25,804 nt of DNA from the NCBI GenBank assembly GCA_009663005.1, contig VIGQ01000484.1:1-25804 (forward strand), given 5' to 3'. This DNA comes from Actinidia chinensis (Eukaryota; Streptophyta; Magnoliopsida; Ericales; Actinidiaceae). Below, in pieces: positions 10,376 to 22,446 of this stretch; the stretch's first letter is position 1, and every line of letters begins with the position of its first letter. The notes below the pieces were generated by a model. That model was not told the DNA's origin, ran no database searches, and was given only the letters and a program-made list of their open reading frames with translations. The translations under genes and the position numbers were made by a program.

Positions 10376-11341
10376 TTAGTCCTCGCAAACAAAAAAAATA
10401 ATAAACAGTCACTATTATTATAAATTTTCAAATCAGCATATCATAATTTAAAATAGCAAAAACATAGCATAAGCCATTGTCGAATAATACCTAATTAACT
10501 GAGCATGAGTGAACCGGGTAACTCATGTCAAGTTAATAAGGTTCAAGATAAATGTCAAAATTTAAATAATTTTTTACATTACCTTAATATGTAAAAGTGT
10601 GGAAATAGATTGAGAGTACCTTGGCCTACGGCATCAGTATTAGCGTGGTAAATCCATCGAGTTAATTAGTCAAGGAGCGGTGAGTCCTCGCAAACAAAAA
10701 AAATAAAAAACAGTCACTACTTACTACTTAAAATTCAAATCAATATAAATTTGAAAAATAGACAAAATTATAAACATAGACATTGTCTAATTAATACATA
10801 GTAACTGGAGCTAGAAGTTGAACACGGGTAACTCATGTTCCAGTTGTTAATTACGGTTCAAAATAAATGTACAAAAGTAATGTAATTTGTATGTTCCTCA
10901 TATGTAAAAGTGTGAGATAAAGTATTTGAGGATTACTGGATAGGCATCGTATTAGCGTGGTACACCATCGAGTCCGTGTCAAGAACATTAGTCCTCATAA
11001 ACAAAAACAAATGAAAAACAGTCACAATGTATTGACTTAAATTCAAATCAGCATAATTTGAAATAGACAAAACATAACATAAGCCAGTATCTAATAATAC
11101 CAGTTAACTTGAGCTGAAGTTGACCCGGGTAAACTTCACATGCTCCAGTTATTACGGTTCAAAGATAAAGGTACAAAAATATAATGTAATTTTTTATGTT
11201 CCTCAATATTTAAAAATGTGGGATATACATTTGAGATACCTGTGCCTAGGCATCTGTATAGCGTGGTACCATCCAACGAGTCCTTGTCAAGAGCATTAGT
11301 CTCGCAAATAAAAGAAATGAAAAAAGTCACGACGTATTACT

Positions 11342-12046
11342 TCACCAAATCAACTCGCCCTTACTTTTCCATCGACCCCACCTAGGATCAGCCCTTGTCT
11401 CCTATCCCTAAGGAACTTGAGCTTGAAGTTGAACCCGTGTCCCTTCTGTTCACGTTCATACGGTTTCGCTAACCTGTCCCCCACCTTTCCCCTTCCCTTT
11501 TCCCTTACTTCCTATTTCCGCCGTGTGGGCCTCGTCTTGCGTGTCACCTTGGCCTCGGCCTCGTCTTAGGAGGGCCCCTCCGTCGCGTTCGTCGTCCCGG
11601 CGCCTTAGTCTCGCCCCCCCCCCCCCTTCCCCCCGTCACTCCTCTTCCCTTCCCCTTCCCCTCCGCCTTTCATTGGCCCCCCCCCACCCATCCCCGTACC
11701 GACCTTGTCTCCTATCCCCTCGTTCCCCTTGCGCTGCCGTGCCCCGGGGGTCCCTTTTCCTGCTCCAGTTCATTCCGTTTCCGCTCCTGTCCAACCGTTC
11801 ATGTTATTGTATGTTCCTCCTATTTCACTGTGTGGCGCTCTGTCTTGCGAGGACCTGTACCCTCGGCCTCGGGCTCCGCGTGGTCCATCCCACTTCGAGT
11901 CCGTGCCGCGCCTAGTCCTCGCCCACAACACCCCCTCAAAACCCGTCCACTCCTTCTTCACTTCCCCTTCCCATCCGGCCACTCTTTACAACCTCACCAC
12001 CCCTCGCGTCCGCCTGTCTCCTACCCCTACTTCACTTGCGCTTGAA
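11342..12046. repeat. Satellite monomers with wholesale A-to-C replacement
   Basis: The array continues in register but becomes C-rich. At 11593-11620 the bases after TCG are thirteen C, TT, six C, GTCACT. A regular copy at 9135 has CAAACAAAAAAAA (13), TT, AAAAACA, AGTCACT in the same place with nearly the same lengths. ACTTGAGCTTGAAGTTGAAC near 11412 is still unchanged, and TGCTCCAGTT (about 11760) and CGAGTCCGT (about 11896) also survive. Over 11521-11760 I count 11 A in 240 bases, whereas neighbouring monomers are A-rich. T is largely kept, so the change is strand-asymmetric. The 130- and 149-codon proline/arginine/serine-rich ORFs here are by-products of the altered composition. Confidence 0.85.
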
Positions 12047-12190
12047 TGCGGGAGGGTGAAAAATCAAGTGGACATTGAGCAAGGGGAAACACAGGGAAGA
12101 GAAGACCAAGCGAGCCTACTCCCCCCTTCTCCTCCAATTAATAGCGCTATGTAACGTGGCAACCCTCCGTAATAATTCAGTAGCTATGCA
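12047..12190. other. Non-satellite block inside the array
   Basis: After CTTGCGCTTGAATGCGGG the monomer breaks off. It resumes only at GTTGAACCCGGGAAC (12191), which is the next few bases of the same monomer. The intervening ~145 bp (starting AGGGTGAAAAATCAAG, purine-rich, then CCCCCCTTCTCCTCC and AATAATTCAGTAGC) does not align with the monomer by eye. It could be a small insertion or a faulty assembly join. Confidence 0.55.
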
Positions 12191-12376
12191 GTTGAACCCG
12201 GGAACTTCACGTTCAAGTAACTACGGTTCCAAGATAAATGTAACAAAGTTAAACTAATTTTTGCATACCTTAATATTTACAAGGTGGGAAATACGTATTG
12301 AGAGTACCTGGATCGAGCATCGGTGTTAGCGGTCGTACATCCAATCGACTCCACCCCCAAGTCCGTTAGTCAAAGA

Positions 12377-12389
12377 GGGGGGGGGGGGG
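12377..12389. repeat. G13 run at a monomer junction
   Basis: Thirteen G are inserted between CAAAGA and CATTAG, where other copies read CAAGAGCATTAG. Just upstream is an extra partial copy of the AGTCCGTTAG junction. Confidence 0.85.
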
Positions 12390-12666
12390 CATTAGTTCTA
12401 GCAAACAAACAAATAAACTACTGTCACAACGGAACTTAAAATTCAAATCAACATAATGTGACAAAGACAAAACATACAATAACCATGGTCTAATAATGAC
12501 CTAATAACTTGAGCTGAAAGTTGAACTCGGGAACTTCACGTCCAAGTTAATTAGGGTTCAAGATAACTGATAAATCTAAGAAATTTAAAGAACTTTACGT
12601 ATCTCAATATTTAAAGTGCTGGAGATACGTATTTGAAATACTGGGCTAGGCATCGGTATTAGCGTG

Positions 12667-12688
12667 TTTTTTTTTTTTTTTTTTTTTT
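12667..12688. repeat. T22 run inside a satellite monomer
   Basis: Twenty-two T replace the middle of TAGCGTGGTACATCC, giving TAGCGTG, the T run, then ACACCATCGAG. Confidence 0.85.
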
Positions 12689-13712
12689 ACACCATCGAGT
12701 CCGTTAGCCAAGGTATTAATTCTTCGCAAACCAAATGAAACGAAAAACACACTACTTATTACTTAAAATTCAAATTCAGCATAATTTAAAAATAGGGCAA
12801 AACTAAACTTAGCCATGTCTAATAATACCTAATTAACTTGAGCTTGAAAGGTTGAACACGGGGTAACTTCAAGTTCAAGTTAATTACAGTTCAAGATAAA
12901 TGTATCAAATTTAAAGTAATTTTTACGTACCTCAATATTTAAAAGTTGTGGAGATACGTATTTGGAGATACTTTGGCCTAGGCATCAGTATTGAGCGTGG
13001 TACATCGAATCGAGTTCATTAGTTCAAGAGGATTAGGCCTCGACAAACAAAAAAAAATTTAAAATACAGCACTACTATTTACTTAAAATTCAAAAATCAG
13101 ATTAATTTGAACATAGACAAAAAACATAACATAAACCATTTATAATAAAACATAAATTAACTGAGCTTGAAAGAACCGGGTAACAAAACACCCAAAAAAC
13201 TTCAAGATCAAGTTTATTACGGGTAAGTAATGTACAAAATTTAAAGTAAATTAGTACCTCAATATTTAAAAGTGGATGGAGATTACGTATTTGAGAGATA
13301 CCCGGGCCTAGGCATCGGTATTAGAGTAGTACATCCAATTGAGGCCGTTAGTAATCCCTTCAAGGAGCATGTAGTGCTCGCCGAATTTTCTTTTAAACAA
13401 AACCAAACGAAAAACGTCACTACTATTACTTAAAATTCAAATCAGATAATTTGACATAGACAAAAAAATAAAATAAGTTATGTCTATAAAACCTAATTAA
13501 CTTGAGGTGTGAGTGAAGTTTGAACCGATGTAACTTCAAGGTCAAGTTTCAGTTAATTACGTTCAAGTAATTGTAAAAACAATTTAAATTAATTTTTCGT
13601 TACCTCAATATTTAAAAGTGTGGAATACGTATTTTAAGAATAACCTGGGCCTAGGCAATCGGTATTAGCGTGGTACATCCAATCGATTCCGTTAGTCAAG
13701 AGCATTAGTCCT

Positions 13713-15244
13713 CGCAAACAAAATAAATAAAAAACAGTCACTACTTACTACTTAAAATTCAAATCAGTATAATTTGAAATAGACAAAACATAACATAAAC
13801 TATTGTGTAATAAAACATAATTAACTTGAGCATGAAGTTGAACCCGGGTAACTTCAAGGTCAAGTTTATTACGGTTCAAGATAAATGTACAAAATTAAAG
13901 TTAATATTTAACATACCTCAATATTAAAAGTGTGGAGATACGTATGTGAGAGTTAACTGGGCCTAGGCGATCGGTATTAGCGTGGTACATCCAATGGAAT
14001 TCGTAGTCAAGAGCATACGCCTCGCAAAAACAAAATAAATGAAAAAAACAATCTTCTACTTATTACTAAAAATTCAAATCAGATTTAATTAAAATAAAAC
14101 AAAAAATAATAAACATTTGTCTAATATTACCTAATTAAATTGAAGCCTGAAGTTGAACCCGGGTAACTTAAAGTTCAAGTTAATTACGTTCAAGATAATG
14201 TACAATATTTAAAATAATTTTTACATACCTCAATATTTTAAAGTGTTGAGATACGTTTTGATAATACCGGGTCTAAGGCATCGGTAATTAGCGTGGTACA
14301 TCCAAGCGATTCCGTTAGTCCCAAGAGCATTAGTCCTCCGCAAACAAAATAAATAAAAAACAAGTCACTACTTACTAACTTAAAATTCAAATCGTAATAA
14401 TTTGAAATAGGACAAAACATAACATAAACTATTGTGTAATAAAAACATACTTACTTTAGCTTGAAGTGAACCCAGGTACTTCAATCCAGGTCAAGTTTAT
14501 ACGGTTCAGATAAATGTACCAAATTTAAAGTAATCTTACGTACCTCAATATTAAAAAGTGTGGAGAACGGTTATTTGAGAAGTAACCTTGGCCTAGGCAT
14601 CGTTAATTAGCGTGGTACATCAATTGAATCCCGTTAGTCAAGAGCAGTTAGTCCTCGCAAACAAAATAAATGAAAACCAATCTCTACTTATTACTAAAAA
14701 TTCAAATCAGCATAATTTAAATAAACAAAACATAAAATAAGCCATTGTCTAATATTACCTAATTAATTGACCCTGAAATTGAACCCTGTTAAAACGTCAA
14801 GTTCCAGTTAATTACGGTTCAAATAATGTACAATATTAAATAATTTTTTCCATCTCAATTTAAAATGTGGAGTACTATTTGATAGTACCTGGGCCTAGGC
14901 ATCGGTAGTAGCGTGGTACATCATCGATCCGTTAGTCCAAGCATTAGTCCCTCGCAAACAAAAAAATAAAAAACATCACTCTTATTACTTAAAATTCAAA
15001 ATCAACATAATTTGAATATACAAACATAACATAAACATTGTGTAATAAACATAATTAACTTGATTTGAACTTGAACCCGTTAACTTCAAGTCAAGTTAAT
15101 TACGTTTCAGGATAAATGTACAAATTAAGTGATAATGTTACGTATATCAATATTTAAAAGTGTGAGAGACTATTTGATAGTACCATGACTAGGCACTGGT
15201 ATTAGCGTATACATCCCAATTGGGCCTTCTTCAGAGCATTAGTT
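13713..15244. repeat. Alternating two-variant higher-order repeat
   Basis: Variant E has ATTGTGTAATAAAACATAAT and GTCAAGTTTATTACGG; variant F has AAAATAAACAAAACAT-like sequence and TCTAATATTACC with TTGA(G)CCTGAA. Successive monomers starting near 13713, 14021, 14338, 14655 and 14952 read E, F, E, F, E, a period of about 625-635 bp. E- and F-like copies recur singly or in other orders to about 19500. Confidence 0.65.
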
Positions 15245-16417
15245 CTCGTAAACAAACAAACGAAAACCGTAATACTTACTTACTTAAATTCCATCGTAAA
15301 AGCATAATTTGAAATAACAAAAAATAAATAAACTCATTGTCTAATAAAACTATAACTTTGAGGTTGAAATGTTGAAACCCGTTAACCAAGTTCAAGTTAA
15401 TTACATTCAAGATGATGTACAGAATTTAAATATTTTTACGTACCTCAATATTAAAAGTGTGGAGATACGTCTGTTGAGAAACTTATTGGGCCTAGCATCA
15501 GTTATTCATCATGGTACCTCAATCGATTTTCCGTAGTCAAGAGGCATGAGTCCTCGCAAACACAAAAACAAAAAAATTAAAAAACATCAACTACTTATAA
15601 CTTAAAATTCAAGTCAGTATAATTGAAATCGACAAACATAGCATCCGCCATTGTCTATAATACCTAATTAACTTGAGCTTGAAGTGAACCCGGGTACTTC
15701 ATGTTCAAGTAACTACGGTTCAAGATAAATGTTCAAAATTAAACTAATTTTTACATACCTAATATTTACAAGTGTGGAATACGTATTTTGAGAGTACCTT
15801 GGCAATACGCATCACATATTATCGTGGTACCCTCCACTCGAGTTTCATTAGTCAGAGTAATTAGAGTCCTCGCACAAAAAAATTAAAAAACATCACTACT
15901 TATTACTTAATCAAGATCAATCGTAAGTGTAATAGACAAAACCATAATATAAGCCATTGTCTAATAAGATCCTAGTTCCCTTGAGCTTGAATTTGAACCC
16001 AGTTACCTTCATTCTCCAGTTAATTACGGTTCAAGATAAATGTCCAAAATAATTAATTTTTATATTCTTCCAATTTTATAAGTAGGGAGATTGTATTTGA
16101 GAGTACCTTTGCCTAGGCATCGGTATTAGCGGGTACATCCATCGGGTTCCGTTGTCAAGAGCATTAGTTCTCGCAAACCAAACAAATTGGAAAAACAGTC
16201 ACTAATTATTACTTAAAATTCAATCAGCATAATTTAAAAATAGACAAAAATTTACATAAACCATTGTCTATTGATACCTTTTAACTTGACTTGAAGTTGA
16301 CCCGGTAACTGCATGTTCAAGTTAATCGTTTCACGATAAATGTACAAAATTTAAACTTTTTTACATGCTAATATTTACAGTGTGGAACTACGTATTTGAT
16401 AGTACCTTGGCATACGC

Positions 16418-16440
16418 GCTCTTTTTTAATTTTTTTTTTT
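16418..16440. repeat. T-rich insertion inside a satellite monomer
   Basis: About 24 bases (GCTCTTTTTTAA followed by twelve or more T) separate CATACGC from CAGTATTAGCG; other copies read CATACGCATCAGTATTAG without interruption. Confidence 0.8.
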
Positions 16441-19400
16441 CAGTATTAGCGTGGTACATCAATCGAGTTCTTAGGCCAAGAGCATTAGTCCTCGCAACAA
16501 AAAAATTAAAACCAGTCACTACTTACGACTTAAAATTCAATCCAAGATAATTTAAATGAACAAACATAAATAAACCATTGTGTAATAAACACTAATTAAC
16601 TTGGGTTTGACTGAACCCCGGGTAACTTCAAGTTCAAGTTAATTACTGTTCAAGATAAATGTACACAATTAAGATTGTACATAACCTCATAGTAAAAGTG
16701 TGGAGATACGTAATTGGAGATACCTAGCCTAGCATCGCTTTTACGTGTACCTGCACTCAATCTTTAGTCAAGATCATGAGGCCTCGCAAACAAAATATAA
16801 GAGTCACCACTTATTACCGCCAAAATTCAAATTACGTAAAATTTTAAAAGAGACAAAATAGAACGTAGGCATGTCCTAAAATCATCCTAATTCCGTGAGT
16901 TTTGAATTGAACCAGATTACTTCAAGGCAGTGTTATTACGTTTAAGATAAATGGTACAAAATTTTTAAGTAATTTTTACGTACCTCAATATTATCAGTGT
17001 GAGATACGTATTTTGACAGTACATGGGCCTAGGCATCGCTATTTAGCTGGTACAGCCATCAGTCATTAGTCAAGAGGTATGAGGTGTCGCAAACGAAATA
17101 ATGCAAAAATCACTCTACTTATTCCTTAAAATGTAAATTAATCATATTTAGAATAGACAAACAACATAGCCATTTCTAATAATATCTATTAACTTGAGTT
17201 TCAAATTGAACCAATAGCTTCAAGTTTCATTTAATCCAGTTCAAGAAACAATGTAACAAAATTTCAAGTAATTGTTACGTACCTCATATTTGAAAGTGTG
17301 GAGATACATATTTTGGAGAATACCTGGCCCTAGGCATCGTTTAGCATGTACATCCAAATCGATTTCCTTATCAGAGAGCATTAAGTCCTCCAAACAAAAT
17401 AAATGAAAAACAGTCACACTTACTACTTTAAAATTCAATCAATTAAAATTTAAAATAGACAAAACATAACATAACCATTGTGTAATAAACATAATTAACT
17501 TGAGCTTGAATTGAACCCGGCACTTCAGTCATTTTTTACGGTTCCAAGATAATGTACCAAAGTGAACAATTTTTTCTACTAACCTCATATTTTAAAAAGT
17601 GTGGAGATACGTATTTGAATACTGGGCCAGACATCGGTATTAGCGTGGTACAACATCCAATTTGTTCCGGTAGTCACGAGACATTCTTTCCGTAAAACAA
17701 CACAAACGAAAAATGTCACTACGTATTACTTAAAATTCAAATCACATAATTTCAAATAGACAAAACATAAAATTAGTCATCGTATAATAACGTAATTAAT
17801 TGAAGGTTAAAGTTGAACCCGGGAAACTTTCAAGTTCAAGTTAAATGAAGTTCAAGATAAAGGTCCAAAATTTTAAGTATTTGTTTACGTACCTCATATT
17901 TTAAGTGTGGGCAGACATATTTGAGAATAACCTGGACTGGGCCGAGGCATCATATTAGCTGTTACAATCAATCGATTCCGTTATCAAATTCTTAGTCCTC
18001 GCAACAAATAAATGAAAAACAGTCACTACTTATTACTTAAAAAAATTCAAATAATATAATTTGAAATAGACAAATAAATATACACTGAGTGTATAAAACA
18101 TTACCTTGAGCTAGAAGTGAACCCGGGTAAACTTCTAGTTCCAGTTAATTACGGTTCAAGATAATTCAAATTTAAAGTAATCTTTTACGTACCTCAATAT
18201 TTAAAAGTGTGGAATACGTCTTTTGAAAAGAACTTGGGCTTAGGCCTCGGTAATTGCTGTACAACATCCATCGTAGTCCGTTATCAAGAGCATTATCCTC
18301 GCAAACAAAATAAATAATAAAAACATCATTACTTATTACTAGAAATCAACGCCGCATATTTAAAATAAAAACAAAACATAAAATACCATGTCCAATATTA
18401 CCTAATAAAAATTGAGCCTGCATTGAACCCGGGTGCTTCAAGTTCAAGGTTCTTCGGGTCAAGATAAAGTACAATATTTAAGATCCGGTTTACCATACCT
18501 CAGATTTTAAAGTGTGGAGATACTATTTGAGATTACCTGGGCCTATGCATCGATTAGATGTGGTACATCCAATCGAGTCCGTAGTCAGGAGCATTAGTCC
18601 TCGCCAACTAAAATAATAAAAAACAATCCCTACTTCTTACTAAATTCAAATCAGCATAATTTAAAATACCAAAACATAAATAACATTGTCTAATAGTACC
18701 TAATTAAATTGACGCTGAAGTTGAACCCGGGTAACTTCAAGTTCAAGTTATTAACGGTTTCAAGATAACGTACATATTTAAAATAATTTTTACATACCCC
18801 TCAATATTTAAAGTGTGGAGAACGTATTTGCAGTACTGGGCCTATGCATCGGTATTAGCGTGTACAATCCAATCGAGTCCTAGCCAAAGCATTAGTCCCT
18901 CGCCACAAAAAACTAAAAACAATCACTCTTCTGCTTAATTCAAATCAGCATATTAAAATAAACAAAACATCAAACAGCCATTTTAATATTACCTAATTAA
19001 ATTGACTAAGTTGACCCGGTAACTTCAGTTCTAGTTAAATTCGGTTCAGATACACGTACAATATTTAAAAAAATTTAAAATAATTTTACATACCTCAATT
19101 ATTTTAAAAGGGGTGGGAGAGGATATTTGAGATACCTGGGCCTAGCCATCTGTATTAGCGCGGTACATCCAATCCGATCCCGGTAGTCAAGAGCAATAGT
19201 CCTCGCAAACAAAATATAAAAAACACTCACTACTTAGGCTTAAAATTCAATCAGCAAATTTTTAAATAGACAAAAAACATACAGACACCATTGTGTAATA
19301 AAACATATTAACTTGAGCTTGAAGGGGAACCCGGTAACTTCAAGTTCAGTTAATTACGGTTCAAGATAAATGTACACAATTGTAAAGTAATTTTTACTTA

Positions 19401-20850
19401 CCTTCCATATTGAAAAGGGTGGCGATCGGATTTGAGAGCACTTGGGCCCTGGCTCATATAGCGTGGTACATCCAATCGAGTCATTAGTCAAGAGTAGTAG
19501 TTTCGCAACAAAAATAATAAAAACGGTCACTACTTTACTTATTCAAATCAGCATAATTTGAAAATGCCAAAAATATAACATAAGCCCATGGTCTAAGACC
19601 TAATTAACTTGAGCTCGAAGTTGAACCAGGGTAACTTCAAGTTCAAGTTAATTACGGTTCAAGATAAACCGTAGCAAAATTTAAAAGTAATTTTTAATAC
19701 GTACTCAATTATTTAAAAATGCGAGATACGTATTTTGAGAGTACCGGCCTAGCATCGTTATTACGTGTCACTCCATCGAGTCCCTTTAGTCAAGATATTA
19801 ATCCTGCAAACAAACAAATAAAACCATCACTACGTATTACTTAAAATTCAAATCACATAATTTGAAATAGACAAAAACAAACATAATCCATTGTCTAATA
19901 TACTCATTAACTTGACTTAAGGTTGAACCCCGGTACTAACTTCAATTTCAATTCATTACGGTCAACCTTAAATGTACAAAATTTAAAGTAATGTACTACT
20001 TCAATATTTTAAAAGTTGAAGACATTATTTCAGTACCTAGGCCTATGCATCGTATCCGTGGTACATCCAATCGAGCAATGTAGATAGGCAAGAGTCTTAG
20101 TTGCTTCGCAAACGAAACCACCGAAATACAGGCTCTAGTGATTACTTAAAATTCAAATCACATACTTTGAAAATAGAACAAAAATAACATAAGCCTTTTT
20201 CGAATAATAACCAAATTCTTGTGTCTAAAGTTTGAACCCGAGTACCAGAAGTTCCAAGTTACGGTTAAGATAATATACAAATTAAAATAAGTTTTAACTA
20301 CCTCAATATTTAAAATGTGGACATTCGTATTTGAGAGTCTCGGGCCTATGCATCGGTATTAGCGTGGTACATCCAATCTAGTCCCGTTATTCAAGAGCAT
20401 TAGTCCCGCAACAGAAAACACTTATAAAACTATCACTACTTATTACTTTAAAATTTAAATTCCGTAAAATTAAAATAGGCAAATTATAACTAAGGCATAG
20501 TCTAATAATACCTAATTAACTTATCTTGTAAATTTGACCCGTGAAACTTCAATCTCTAGTTAATTATGGTTAAATAAATGTATACATTTTAAAGTTAGTT
20601 TTTCGTACCTCAATATTTAAAAGTGTGGAGATCGATTTAGTAGACCCGTGCATAGGCATCAATAGTAAAGCATGGTACATCCAATCGAGTTGATTAGTCA
20701 AGAGTATTAGTTCTCGTAAAATACAAAAATAGCAAACAGTCACTAAACATATTACTCAATAATCCAAATTCCAGCATATTTGAAATAGACAAAGTATACA
20801 TAAGGCATTGCTATAATACCTAATTGATTGAGCCTTGAAATTGAAAAGGT

Positions 20851-22446
20851 TGTGACCTTCTAGCCGTTTTGTTAATATATACAATCCCTAAAGCGTGAAG
20901 ATACCTTGGCGAAGACGAAATAGGGGAGAGAACTGGGTGTGGAGGGTTTGAAACTCAGAAGAGACTACAATAGTAGATCTGTATACTTTAGTAACATTTC
21001 CCTCAGAAGTGGCTAAACAGAATGAATAATAGGACGAATCTTGGAAGTTTCCAGAACTGATCATGTCAGCAGTAATAACTGCAAATACTTCACTTCTGTG
21101 CAGATGTTAAGAATGTTTCTATCCAAGATTTTGACAAAGCAATCCGGATGAACTTTTTCCTACAGAACCAAGTCCAAGCATCACAAAATAATTGAATTGG
21201 CTCCATAGTGCGGAAGACCATAAACAACAGGCAGACAAAGACTCAGCAGCTGTATTCATGGTTACTTTTACCTTAACTCTTCTCAGTTATTGCTTATGAC
21301 TAGTATTTAATATTTCTTAATAATACCGAGGCATCCAGGGACTTTCATAAAAATACCAGCAGCAATGTTTTACTATTTTCCCCTTTCAGCCCTTCTAGAG
21401 TCTAGACTGGAACTCACGTGTGCCAATTCACAACCTTTTGTTTTCGCCATGATCATGGCTGTGAACTTCAATTACGAGAGCCAAGATTATGCTAGGTAAG
21501 GGTATAACTCTAACTTCCCTTAAGAGAAAGAACACCATCTATATCGTATACCAATTTACAACTAATTCTGTTCAAAAATAAGATTGATTTATGTTTTTGG
21601 TAAAAGTAAGTTCTGATCAGCTAGTAAAGCAAATTTGCTTCAAGGCAACCGCTGTATAGATCTACACATGCAATGCCTTCTGCCTCATACAGACTAGCAA
21701 CATTTTTAATAATTTTTTATTAGATTGGGCAAAGCACCTAATCAAACTGATTAATACAACGGAATAGTAATTTGACAATCTTGCATAAACAATTACAACA
21801 AGCAAACAAGGGCAATTCACAATTTTTAATTACATAATGGACTGTAACTCATATATGACTGCAAAAAAAGCAGGGGTGGGTTACAACATAGAAATACTGA
21901 CAATTGAGAGGAAACAAAAACTTTTTACAGTCACCTTAAGATTTTTTTACAAGTTATCGAGTCTATGCCCTTTTCCAGAAGCTCTAAGCACAGGGCCCCA
22001 AATCAGTCGCAACGCCTATACAACCTCAACAGATTGTTTCGGTCCCATGGCTTGAGGAGTCTGCAGGGATTTTACAGAATGGACCTTAATTAAGTTTGAC
22101 TTTCCAGATTTTTGGAAGTTTTGGAACAGTCCAGAGTGACTAGTTACTAAACATTATAGCCGAGGCCCCAACCTGCTTTCTCACAAGTCAGGAAGGTAAG
22201 CTGAGTCCAGTTTAACATAGCTCAACCAACACAACCTAACCGTCCAACTGTGGCAGTGGTCATCGGTAAACTCGTACAATTTGAATAAACTCTGAAGAAC
22301 TATGTTAGAGAGCATACCATTTTCATACTTTGGCCTGCTCCCCAGGCTTCGTTCATATCCGTGACACAAATTGAGCGATCATCACGAATTTTTGAACATT
22401 CATAGGGAACAGACTCTAATTGAAATAGCCACAGACCGTCATAAAC
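20851..22446. other. Unassigned right-flank sequence
   Basis: After the last monomer, ordinary AT-rich plant-like sequence. I looked for the C-terminal exon of the POLAR-like gene (+ strand) and for later VPS13 exons (- strand) and recognised neither. On the - strand, 22300-22446 stays open in the reading frame that runs on from the VPS13-like exon (YDGLWLFQLESVPYECSKI and onward) but has no similarity I recognise. It may be an intron that happens to be open. Confidence 0.4.

Larger units (their letters stand above)
5925..20850. repeat. Satellite array, about 48 tandem copies of a ~310-bp monomer
   Basis: The landmark CATTAGTCCTCGCAAAC recurs at spacings such as 8508, 8818, 9129 (310-311 bp). 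I counted about 48 landmarks between 5945 and 20712, all in the same orientation. Monomer order: the TCCTCGCAAAC landmark, CACTACTTATTACTTAAAA, CAGCATAATTTGAAATAGAC, AACATAAGCCATTGTC, the palindrome around CCCGGG, CGGTTCAAGATAAATG, TACCTCAATATTTAAAAG, GTGGAGATACGTATTTGAG, CTAGGCATCGGTATTAGCG, TGGTACATCCAATCGAG. No ORF is conserved. Many copies differ by single-base gains or losses. The first copy starts inside a monomer; the last fades out around 20840-20850 after CCTAATTGATTGAG. Roughly 310 bp is within the usual plant satellite range (near two nucleosomes), but nothing here shows whether it is centromeric. Confidence 0.97.

Noticed and set aside
11523..12154. Overlapping ORFs of 130 and 149 codons rich in Pro, Arg and Ser
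   Set aside because: They lie in the A-to-C island; loss of A removes stop codons and creates long open frames. The DNA still aligns with non-coding satellite.
5925..20850. tRNA-like or pol III B-box motifs (GGTTCAAGATA, and GGGTTCAACTTC on the - strand) in the monomers
   Set aside because: The final CC of the B box is not matched, there is no A box at the right distance and no cloverleaf could be drawn.
5925..20850. CRISPR-like regular spacing
   Set aside because: The whole 310-bp unit repeats, not short repeats with unique spacers, and the context is a plant nuclear genome.
5925..20850. CENP-B-box-like motif
   Set aside because: CGGGTAACTTC near the palindrome centre resembles it only superficially; the essential spaced bases are not present.
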